Shown here: positions 13,601-23,269 of the stretch, piece by piece
How the letters are laid out: the number at the start of each line of letters is the position of its first letter
Position numbering within the stretch: the stretch's first letter is position 1
Assembly (NCBI RefSeq): GCF_033807575.1
Contig: NC_084717.1
Span: 7,441,692-7,505,691, forward strand
Reading direction: 5' to 3'
Length of the DNA: 64,000 nucleotides
Origin: Cydia pomonella
Taxonomy: Eukaryota; Arthropoda; Insecta; Lepidoptera; Tortricidae
The notes under the pieces: generated by a model
Databases searched by the model: none
The model's input: only the letters and a program-made list of their open reading frames with translations
What the model was told of the DNA's origin: nothing
Translations under genes and position numbers: made by a program

Positions 13601-14070
13601 CTTTATTACGATTCAATCAAAGTGTAGTGGGGTTTTAGTGATTTTAATGCACCGGCTAATCGGTTCTCTGAATGGCCGAGAAAAATACCTACGTACATTT
13701 AGATCGGTCTTTAAATTTTACTGTGTTTGTTTCACCAATGTTCTTAAATATCGAAAATATAGAAAATGTACCACCTAAATCTTCGTATGACTCGTAATCG
13801 TCACATTGTTCAGTGCAGTTAAGGAAAGACCTTATAGTTTTATATATACATGGAACAGATAATCCAATAAATCAATTAACTTAGTGTTATTTAGTGTTAT
13901 TTAATATTAGTTTAATTTTTAAGTAGTTTTATTTTATGGCTAGTTTAGTTTTAATTTTAGTACCTATATAAATTTGTATTGCGTTGGTGTTATAGGAAAT
14001 AAACAAATGCAATTAACTTTTATCTATTTTGGCCAGCTTATCTGTTTAGCCAAGATAGTTCATAGTGTAT
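10640..14070. other. Region without supported genes
   Basis: AT-rich sequence with no recognisable coding domain. A short palindromic piece CAACAAACTGTACTGCAGTTTG (11790-11812) has a partner near 18727-18750, so it is repeat-derived. The TTTTA-rich run at 13328-13370 is low complexity. Confidence 0.45.
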
Positions 14071-14073
14071 CAT

Positions 14074-14325
14074 GGCTCCTCTACACGATGGCCCAATGCT
14101 GGACCAGCGAGATGGCCATGCGATTGTTATAGCTCCTCTACACGATAGCCCAGCACTGGACCAGCGAGATGGCCATGCGATGGTTGAGAGCACGCACTAC
14201 CGAAGGGACCATAAACCCGATGGATGGATGATTTATGCCGCGCCATAAGCCATCCGTCACCACTACCATCTCTACACGCTGGCAAATCTTAGTGGACCAG
14301 TATGATGGCCCATCGTGTAGAGGAC
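14074..14325. mobile_element. MITE with duplicated left end (CTCCTCTACACGATGG)
   Basis: The left end CTCCTCTACACGATGGCCCA is the inverse of the right end ATGGCCCATCGTGTAGAGGA. A second copy of the left-end module (CTCCTCTACACGATAGCCCA) follows about 60 bp inside, giving a tandem duplication of end plus GGACCAGCGAGATGGCCATG. This looks like an internal duplication or a nested end. Confidence 0.7.
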
Positions 14326-14339
14326 TGTAACTGCAATAA

Positions 14340-16050
14340 AAGGGTAAATGTGTGTGTGTTTTCTTCTTAATAATCAGAAGTATAATTTCAATTCTCAGAA
14401 TAACATAAGTTAGTTGACGCTTAACTTTCCTGGCCTGGGCCTGGTCCTACTTCAATGGTTCAGCGATTCGAAGGGAGTCTAATGTATTGCGCTTCTTGCC
14501 GCGATCTAACGCCATTGTTTCTAGCCAAATAAAGGCACTTGAAGAATTATTGAGTGTATCTGAGACCACTAGAACACCTGAATATTCAATACACAACAAA
14601 TCTAAATAAAATTCATATTAACCTATTATTACAATCAGAACAAACATCCAGGTCGAGAAGTCAGGCCCCTCGTGGTTATAAACGGTTCACGCGCTTTACT
14701 TACCTTGCGAAACACCCCACAATACTCCTCCTTAAATCTCTTTCCTTACAACATACAACAACACAAACATCGTGTCCTTTACAAACATTTGTACCTGAAT
14801 GAGACGGGTATATTTTATTTTGAAGACGACAATCGGTTTAGGATAGCGGGCCGTCTCTCAAATTGTTCACAATGAAAAAGTTAACTCGTTCTAAGCAAAG
14901 TTTAAAAAGCTTTCCTGTACCTTTATCTAATGGAAAAGAGTTGTTTAAACAACTCGAAAACAATATACTGTCAGGGGCTTCGAATTGTTGAGGTACAGTT
15001 TCATAATTATTGTCGTAAAAAGGTAAATTACATTTACATTTACGGATTTGGAAACAGACGACCCCAAATAAAAGAGGGTCAGAAGAAACAAATTAGCTGA
15101 GCTTCAAAGTAAAGCTAAGTATTAGAGAAGAAATTTGGGACTTGTTTTGTCCATTGAAATGCCTTAATACGCGTAGTATGGTATATTCATGTCATGTAGT
15201 AGGTCATATATATTCTCTTAAGTATCGTAGTCGTAGCTGACGATTATCACTTGTCATACTACTACAGTCTACAGTTCTACACGTACCTACATAACTAAAT
15301 AGATAATATAACATAAATAGCAGACTACGGCGCGTATGATAAAAAGTTCGAAAATTATTTAGAGACCGAAAAACAAGTCTACATATATACCCGACTTGAT
15401 ATGAATTGTTTTGGAGAAAATTGTTTTGTGCAAATATGTGCAAGTATTATTTATCATTAGAATCGGTTTACGTATACTTAGACAAGTCCTGCACAAGCTA
15501 ACTACCTTTTTGGTTTCACCGCATTCCGGCAAAAATATACTTCACCGGTCGTAAATTTTCTTTGGGATGATCATATATTATTTTTCTGTCCGAGTGTGCA
15601 AGCAAGAGCTATTGTTCTGATTGTTCTGATGAAAATCATCGCTGCCCGCTTATTAATCAATCATTTATTTTGGCATGTAAAAACAATTCCCATTCCGTAA
15701 CCGCGACAGTTAATGAGCGACATTTATTGCAAGATAATACTTAAAGTTTGCCGAAAACGTTACAATCAACGTTATTTGTAGCTTGCTGTACAAACAATGG
15801 TTTATTCCAATAAAAGGGTTGCGATTTAATGTACAAATTGATTGGCTCATTCATCCTCCAACGTTAAATTTTTGTTGAGGCTTTCTTTTGTAAATAAGCG
15901 ACAATAAAATGAATGTGCACTTAAAAAGAATAGCTGATGAACCGGAGTGGGGATGATGAACAGTAAAAAGCAACTAATTATTAAATATTTGACATATGAA
16001 GGTATTGATATTAGATGAACAAAACATTACACCAAGATGTCATCTAAAAT
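14340..16050. other. Region without supported genes
   Basis: No gene is supported. The short frames at 14554-14875 and 15204-15443 (minus) carry no motif. Around 15640-15780 there is moderately GC-rich, non-repetitive DNA with several TTAAT/ATTTA sites that might be regulatory, but nothing is decisive. Confidence 0.4.
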
Positions 16051-16052
16051 TA

Positions 16053-16190
16053 ATTATAGCCGGTAAAACAACTTTGTCAGTAGAAAAAGGCGCGAAAATC
16101 AAATTTTCTATGGGACAATATCCCTTCGCACCAAATTTTTTTTGAATTTACCGTTTTTTTACTGACGGAAATGGCTTGACAGACTATAAT
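16053..16190. mobile_element. MITE (ATTATAGCCGGTAAAACAA)
   Basis: Begins ATTATAGCCGGTAAAACAAC with GTCAGTAGAAAAAGGCGCG and ends with the inverted counterparts ACTGACGGAAATGGCTTGACA and GACTATAAT. A typical lepidopteran miniature element in my recollection. Non-coding. Confidence 0.65.
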
Positions 16191-16658
16191 TTAGTAGGAG
16201 TACAAACAAAATGCAAAACACTACTTTGAGGTCATCTTAAGACCATAAATTAGTTGAACGTAAAATAAAGTGAAGTATTAAGTAGGAACCTACCTCTAAT
16301 ATTCTTAGATACTTTTGTTTAAATCAAATCACCTTTGGCGTCTACAATTATAGGTATACATATTATACTTCACCTGAAAAATAATACCAAATTCCTTCCC
16401 CTATTTCGACTGCAAACATAACCATTGCAGCGACACGTCGCAATAATAAATCGCAGCGGACACTATCGAGCGTTGTCCGTAAAGTGTTTGGTTTGATTGA
16501 TGCTTTAAACTCTGTCGCGTGATGCTGCTAAATCCGGGTGAAAACTTTAAAACGCTGTACATTTATACTGTCCGAAATAGTGATGTGCTGATTATGGGAA
16601 CATTCGTGACTGGGAAGAAAAATGTCGGTAAGGTTTTTTGTTACTCTAAAATATATAC

Positions 16659-16682
16659 GTACGTGTGTGTGTGTGTGTGTGC

Positions 16683-16738
<56 letters not shown>
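16659..16738. repeat. (GT)n(GC)n(GT)n dinucleotide tract
   Basis: About 80 bp of strictly alternating purine-pyrimidine sequence: GT repeats, then an uninterrupted GC block of 16-17 bases, then about 20 GT repeats. This explains the open frame at 16519-16740, whose C-terminal half is Val-Cys and Ala-Arg runs and is not a gene. Confidence 0.95.
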
Positions 16739-16740
<2 letters not shown>

Positions 16741-16744
16741 TGCT

Positions 16745-18395
16745 ATGTCATATTCGGCCGGCGTATTCAGCCAGAGGCTCTAGTCTTGATCACTTTTAAA
16801 CCATACTATTCTTTGAATGTAAAATAATCTGAAAGGCAGTAAAAATCTTTCGTATTCTATACAGCGTTTAAAAAAATTAAAATGCGTGCATATTTATAGT
16901 GGCCGAAGTAAGTATGTGCTGATGACTGTAAAATTTCGAATAGACACAGGCGAGAAAAAAATAGGTGTGGAATAGGTGTGTAGGATTTCATGTAGATTAT
17001 CTCCAAAATAGATATCCTATTTTTTTTTCGTATAAGTAAATATGTCCCGTATAAATATGTTTCGTATAAGAGAAAAGTAGCTAAAAAAATTGTTAAATTA
17101 TCTTATTATTTTACAAATATAAAATACACGGTTTTGTCATAATTATTAGAATACTATTTCATATTTTACATATTAACTTAAGGAAAAATTTAAGGACAAC
17201 GTTCCAAAAATAGGTTTACACGCCTCTAAGACACTGACAATAAAGCCGTGTAAATTTATCTTTAGAAAAAAAGAGATTTAAAACATAATCTTTCACACAT
17301 ATCTATTTTTATTTTATGCTGAGCAAAGGCCTCGGGGTTCTGGACAACCTCTGGCTAGTTTAGGACTTATATGTTACCGATTGATCTATTTCTAAACAGA
17401 AATAGATCAATACATAAACATGTATTAACATTCAAGAAATCTTAATTTTTTTTCCTGTTGCAGTTTCAATACCAAAAAAGAAAAAAATTAAATACTTAAA
17501 GCCAAACCCTCATTCAGGTCGAAACGAAACCTGAATCCGAAATTTTCTATGTGCGTTCGTAAAGGCTGCACTAGGAATATTTTTGGCTAAAAATCCCGGC
17601 AATATTCCCTTGGCCATCCATCCCTAGGCCGGTCGGCCGTAATTGCAGTAACAAGGGTGCTCTAACGTTATTTAGTCCCGCGGCATTAACGTCCCGCCGC
17701 TGTCACGTTCGCGACACTCCTTGCATTTAATTATATTTATTTTTCAATCTACGCTTTTGTTCTGTTTTTGAATTTCGCATTTGGTTTTAACTCGATCAGC
17801 GGACCTTTTGGATACGTTAATTTGTCACGTATTCAAATTATTTGAGAGCAAAACGAGGGTTTGGGGTTATGGCGTGACAGCAACTTGTCATATACTGTAT
17901 TGTACTTGTCACAATTGAACTTTATGACTCCTATGGAACACGCGCGAAGTTACTTTATTTATATGTACGAATATATTATTTAAAATTATTTGTTTTTGTA
18001 CAACGCTAAAACACGTTGCTTATAAAACGGGTGCCTCTGTGCTAACATTAGGGGATTTGTTTTATTGTTCTTCAAGATAGGAATCAATTTTAGTGAACTG
18101 ATCTAGTTTGAGCTTACGAGTTTTGAATTACAGTTTTACACAATTTAGAATTTATTACATCATTGTTAATTAAAACGTGGCTCAATTGCGTGTTAATAAA
18201 TCAAGATTTCATGAAGTCTAGTTATACTTAAAATCAACATAAAGTTAGTTCACATTGAGAAGTAGAAGCGTTCCTTTAGTCGATCGCAAGAGGTATCAGA
18301 AAGTAACATATTTTTTCATGCCTTTTTTTATGTCATAATCTCATAATATGACCATAATGATCACCATACACTCTCAGTTACAGTTTTATACATAC
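16745..18395. other. Region without supported genes
   Basis: AT-rich sequence with no coding signal. The 17520-17730 stretch is non-repetitive and richer in CpG than its surroundings, which could reflect conserved regulatory DNA. That is speculation. Confidence 0.4.
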
Positions 18396-18397
18396 AT

Positions 18398-18665
18398 ATA
18401 ATCACGCCTATTTCCCGGAGGAGTAGGCAGATACCACAGATTTCCACTTGCTACGATCCTGACATACTTACCTCTTTCGATTCCTCCACTTTCATAGCAT
18501 TCTTCATATCCGCTGAAGGGCGCCGGTGGTCTTGATTGTCGTGGCCTATCTTCAGGATTCCCCCGATTTGATCAGAGAAAGTCCGCCGAGGTCTAACCCT
18601 TCCAACTTTCTATTCTACATCACTCTCCTTGCTAGCCTTCTTTCATTCATTAGTCTTATACTATC
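18398..18665 (-). pseudogene. 3' end of a decayed non-LTR retrotransposon
   Basis: On the minus strand the stretch reads into ERRLARRV-like coding remnants, then a conserved GACCTCGGCGGACTTTCTCT segment, and finishes with a non-coding tail. The GACCTCGGCGGACTTTGTCT segment at about 22231-22250 on the plus strand is the same site in the second copy, where the upstream reverse transcriptase can still be recognised. So this is a 5'-truncated copy of that LINE family (RTE/CR1-like group; exact clade not established). Confidence 0.6.
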
Positions 18666-18954
18666 CCAACTTATTTAGTAAATAGTTAATATACCTAATA
18701 TTTAATTTTACAGTTATGTCAATGTCCAACAAACTGTTCTGCAGTTTGGCGAAATTTCAAAGCTGTAAAATTTGTTTATTGTGTATGTTAGAAAAATAAT
18801 ATTAAAAAAATGTCCATACAGGTTGTTTATTTAGTCACCTGCAATAATTTACGGGCTGTATATAATTATAAGTCATGCTGAGCAACTTTAATTGGCTGTT
18901 TCGTACATTTTGGTTGTCTGACCTTGACATTTTCTATGGGAGAGTAATTTGACA

Positions 18955-20402
18955 ACATGTATTAGAACCGCAACATTGGAAATGCTAGTCAACATTTAGG
19001 GCGTCACGTCGACGAATGTGAGGAATCGATTGCGGCGTGCTGTTACACCCACATCAATTATACACCGTGATCTTGTTATCATTGACCAAATTGAAATATG
19101 TATAAGCAACCTTATTGCAATGAGATAAGGTCTACGTAAGGAGTTTCTAAGTTGCCGACTTTATTCCTTCATACTTTTATCGGGCTTATTACCGTCAAAA
19201 TGCAAAGATGTAGGTATAAATTACTTGAGAAGGTATGTGCGAAACATTTACCAGAAAAACATCGTAAGAAAACTTGACTAATTCCAATAACGTCTACTTT
19301 TAGTTTCTTCTTAGTGTTCGATATTTGCTAGCTAATATATCCAATGGTATGTATCAGACACGCAAACTGGAAATGCATATTAGGATATCCTGTCGGCGAC
19401 GAATGTTGACAAATAGCGCGGGAGGCGTAATGCATATCAGCCGATTCATTACCAACGACGCGAGGAAACGATTGCGACGTGCTGTTGCATCCACACCAAT
19501 TATATTTACTTGACTGTTGGGTTAGAGTCCTGGCTCGTGTCAATTCGTTCCCTAGAACTTAAGTACGAAATATTTGATATTTACCAGTTGATCTTTTGTG
19601 AAGAAAAAGTACAAACTTCGTAGGGCAATTCGACTAATCCCAATAACGTCTTCATTTAGTATTTTAAATTTAGACAGAAGTCGCTTTTGTGGGATTTTAT
19701 TTCTATAAGCGGACCTTGGGCTCCTTTAGAGTGCTACCCAGAAACTGGTAAAATTAAGAGGGGATATGCAAGAGACATGGGAAAAAAAACGGCCAAGTGC
19801 GAGTCGGACTCGGACAGGAAGGGTTCTTTACCATAATCTATAAAAACGGTCACCCATTCAAGTACTGACCCTGCCCGACGTTGCTTAACTTCGGTACTTG
19901 GATGAGAACCTCGAGATTGGAAAGAAATATTTATTTTATTCTGATTTTAGTATTTGTTGTTATAGCGGCAACAGAAATACATAATCTGTAGAAATTTCAA
20001 CTGGCTAACTATCACGGTTCATGAGATACAGCCTGGTGACAGACGGACGGACAGACGGACGGATAGACGGACGGACGGACGGACAGCGGAGTCTCAGTAA
20101 TAGCGTAATAGCGTCCTGTTTGACCCTTTGGGTACGGAACCCTAAAAACAAATATTTAGCTGTTGTAAAAATTCACCAACATACGCGTAGCATGCTAGAT
20201 AATATATTCAATGGTATGTATCAGAACCGCAACACTGGAAATGCTAGTCAACATTAGGGTGTCGCGTCGGCGACGAATGTTGACAAATAGCGCGGGAGGC
20301 GTAATGCATATCAGCCGATTCATTACCAGCGACGCGAGGAATCGATTGCGGCGTGCTATTGCATCCACATCAATTATATTTACCATCGGGGGGCGTCCGT
20401 AG
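18955..20402 (+). repeat. Three copies of one unclassified repeat
   Basis: Related blocks lie at about 18955-19070, 19320-19512 and 20190-20395. Each has a GAAATGCTAGTCAACAT or similar entry and a common ending that includes TTGCGGCGTGCTGTTRCAYCC and CAATTATA. The second and third share GTTGACAAATAGCGCGGGAG and CATATCAGCCGATTCATTAC. Both also keep an open frame reading NSAGGVMHISRFIT, differing by a few substitutions. The opposite strand is open too, so coding is not established. All are CpG-rich relative to flanks. Confidence 0.65.
19783..20150. repeat. Dispersed repeat carrying a 5S rRNA-like block
   Basis: The repeat runs from ACGGCCAAGTGCGAGTCGGA to TACGGAACCCTAAAAAC, with a (GACG)n run at 20040-20090. 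Inside it, 19848-19918 on the minus strand resembles 5S rRNA: it reads CCGAAGTTAAGCAACGTCGG then TCAGTACTTGAATGGGTGACC, close to the box A/internal region of eukaryotic 5S genes. The 5S part is only about 70 nt, so this is not a functional 5S gene. The left part matches a widespread lepidopteran repeat in my recollection. Confidence 0.65.
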
Positions 20403-21409
20403 AACCTGCTGCCCACCGGCTTGCCCGATTGATAATAGAGTTAAGCTAGACTTAAAATTAACTACGTTAGTTACGATGTAATTTTGACATAACCTTAAAG
20501 ATAACTCACCCTGATTGGTGCATGTAAAATGAAGTAAAACTCGTGCGTGGGATGCGCGCCGATCACCAAGGCGATCGTCAAGGTCGTATCAAAACCATAA
20601 CAATTTGTTATTTTGAATCGACTTCCCCTGAAAGAATGTGTCTCTTTTCGTCTTATTCGCCACACCAAGGCCACATCCTAACGTTCATACTTAACAGCTT
20701 GATGGAGTTAAGGTCTATGAAAAAACAATTCCAAACAGCTACTTAAGTTACGAGTACTTACTTATAGTTGAACAAGCGAGTTAATACATACCTCGGTACC
20801 CGTAGTTAGGTTGGACGTATCATCCCATTAGATTATCCCAAAATGTAAATCCAAATCAATCGAATAAGACCGACAGTTCGCCGCGGCACAACAGGGGTTC
20901 CATTCCAATCGCTTGCTGAATTCAGGCGAGTAACTCGCTCATGTAGGGATTGCAAATATTCGAAACTTTCAAGTATTCGAATATTCGTTTTTTTTCTGAC
21001 GAAATATTCGAATAAAATTCGAATATTTTTCAGAAATAAGAAAATGAACGACAAATCGGTTTTTTTATCGTTTTATTCAAAAACTATTTACATTTATTAC
21101 AAAACTAATGATATTTTGCAGAAATCCACTTAATTGACTAGATTTTATCATCCTACTGAGATGCCCACATTTATAAAAACAAGTCGTAACGCAAAAATTA
21201 GACGTATTCAATATTTCTAGCTAAAACTTTCAGTATAAATGCATCGTTGCGTGAATTATTATTATTATAACTATAACCATCCAAACACGTAAGAGAAAAA
21301 AATAAATTAGTAGGTAATTATATTCCGATTTGCATTTAATATTTATTTTTAGTCACTCAGTTGCCTATAAAAAAAAGCCTTTCATTCCATTGTATTCAGA
21401 ACCGCTCTG

Positions 21410-22260
21410 TTCCAGTGGTTGTGTGAGAGTAAATGGACAGTTGAGTGGTTTAGCATCGAAAAGAGTGTTAGGCAAGGATGTGAAGCAAAACCGTGACTGT
21501 TTAATCTACTCATGGACAGTAGTTTGCATTGCATCATTTGAGAAATGATGAATGTGGGCTGAGAATGAGTGAGGTATTCGACAAATGTCTTCTTTAGATG
21601 GCCTGGTATTGCTAGCGCGGGTAAAGAGTTGAAGGAGATGGTAACTAGAATGTATGGGTCTTTTGAAAGGAAAGGAATGAAAATAAATGTAAGCAAGACG
21701 AAATTAATGGTATTTGGAAAGGGAGAAAATATGACAAACTGTGAAATTTTGATTGGTCAAGAAAGAGTGGAACAAGTGAAAGAGTTTGTGTATCTGGGAA
21801 CCTTGTTCATTAGGGACAGTTAGCATGATAAAAACATTGAAAGGAGAGTAAATGCTGGAAATCGTGTGAATGGGGCACTTAACGCTTTTATGAGCAGCCA
21901 GAAGATGTCACAAAAAGGACTGTTGGCTGTGCATAGAGGGGTGTTCGTGCGCACACTTTAGTAAATATGGTAGCGAAAGTTGGGTATGGCAGAAGAGGCA
22001 TCAGAGCCAAGTGGATGCAGTGGAAATGAGAGTGTTGAGAAGTGTGTGTGGTGTGAGATTACAAGATAGAATTAGGAATAAAGGAAACGTGTGGACTGAA
22101 CGAAGATGTAGTGACAATAATTTAAAAAGTTATGTTGAGATGGTTTCGACACGTGGAAAGAATGAGTGAAAGGAGGCTAATAAAGAGTGTATAAGAGAGA
22201 AGTAGAAGGCGGAGCTGGAAGGAGTAGACCTCGGCGGACTTTGTCTGATCAAACCGGAGA
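21410..22260 (+). pseudogene. Decayed LINE reverse transcriptase, C-terminal half
   Basis: The reading frame is broken by frameshifts and stops, but conserved pieces are clear in order: CVRVNGQL; VRQGC (next frame); GMKINVSKTKLMVFGKGEN; VEQVKEFVYLGTLF; IERRVNAGNRVNGALNAFMS; YGSESWVWQ; VEMRVLRSVCGVRLQDRIRN; and RHVERMSERRL. These are motifs of the RT thumb/connection region of an RTE-type LINE family common in insects. The YADD active-site region near 21590 is degenerate. The 3' tail GACCTCGGCGGACTTTGTCT is shared with 18398-18665. Non-functional. Confidence 0.8.
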
Positions 22261-22409
22261 AATCCTAATAATTTTTTATTTTGTTTTGTTTGAAATCGAC
22301 TTAGGTTTAGCTGTAATTTCAAAAAGCCTATCAAGAGGAAAACAATAAAAATATTATTTCCTTCGCATTTGGATACCTACCGTTCCTCATTCACTGTAAA
22401 AAATACTCC

Positions 22410-22613
22410 CAGGGATCGGAAACCGGTATTTTTTGTATGGGAACGAAAACGGTATTTTTTCGTTCTTTGTTAATTACTTCATTTCTAATTAGGCAATCTA
22501 ATAATACGAAGTCGTTATCTGAAAACACAACTGAGTCCTACATTTAGAGTATAAAATAAACCGAAATATATGGTTATTTGGATGTTTTTGCAAAAAACCG
22601 GTTCCGATCCCTG
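22410..22613. mobile_element. hAT-type MITE (CAGGGATCGGAAACCGG)
   Basis: The termini CAGGGATCGGAAACCGGT and AACCGGTTCCGATCCCTG are inverted repeats of about 17 bp with a single difference in spacing. CAGGGAT starts are typical for hAT elements. The flanks TACTC-C and TACTCGGC look like a decayed 8-bp duplication with two bases lost on the left. Confidence 0.7.
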
Positions 22614-22771
22614 TACTCGGCAGAACACACATAAACTGTAACTATAGCGGATGAAATAGATTTTTTCGAGTAATAAAAAATATTCGAATAATCGAAAAAT
22701 GAGCGGCGGAATATTCGAATATCAAAGTAGGTCGAATATTCGACAAATTCTAATATTCGAATAATCGAATA

Positions 22772-23250
22772 GGGTTGTTTCCATCTACAAATCTTAGGGC
22801 AGATTTGTATCCCAATAAATACTTTTGGATTATCAGAACTTGTTAATCTACTTTTAGGGGACCTGTAATGAATGACCATATTTTTGTAAATATTGAATTT
22901 AAAATATCTTTTGGCACACGTCACGTGACCAAACTCGAAACGTCATTGAAGATTCTGATGACGTCACAACTCTCGGATTGACACTGTTGACAGTAAGGCG
23001 ATAAACAACAAATGACAAATGTCAGTTGACAGTTCGTATCTTCTACGTGTGTGTGTAGTTATGTGTCAAACCGTAAACTGTGACGTCACACAATTTTTAA
23101 AGAGCGTTATGGGCGCGAAAGCATCTGTCAAAATATAATTTGTTAATTTAACATATTTAAAGCCGTTTTTATTATAAAAGTTGAATTTTAGGGCAACTGT
23201 TAGTTAATATAGATCGTAAAACAAGCGTTTCAAAAAAATGGGAACAACCC
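22772..23250. mobile_element. MITE with TA target duplication (GGGTTGTT ends)
   Basis: Starts GGGTTGTTTCCATC and ends with ATGGGAACAACCC, with TA directly outside both ends (22770-22771 and 23251-23252). Removing it restores the right terminal repeat of the surrounding element, which supports the boundaries. TA duplications suggest a Tc1/mariner-type source. No coding frame. Confidence 0.75.
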
Positions 23251-23269
23251 TATTGCAAGCCCTACATGT

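Larger units (their letters stand above)
20944..23264. mobile_element. Composite hAT-like element with nested insertions
   Basis: The outer ends TAGGGATTGCAAATATTCG (20944) and CGAATATTGCAAGCCCTA (rejoined across the inserted MITE, ending 23264) are near-perfect inverted repeats, each followed inside by clusters of ATTCGAATA. The CATG on both outer sides could be a 4-bp target duplication or part of the repeat. Inside are a LINE reverse transcriptase relic (21410-22260), a CAGGGATCGG MITE (22410-22613) and a TA-flanked MITE (22772-23250) inserted 14 bp from the right end. hAT assignment rests on the form of the ends only; no transposase is seen. Confidence 0.6.

Noticed and set aside
16519..16740. 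73-codon frame ending in Val-Cys repeats
   Set aside because: Its second half is the dinucleotide microsatellite.
19848..19918. 5S rRNA gene
   Set aside because: Only about 70 of 120 nt are similar and both ends are missing; it is part of a repeat.
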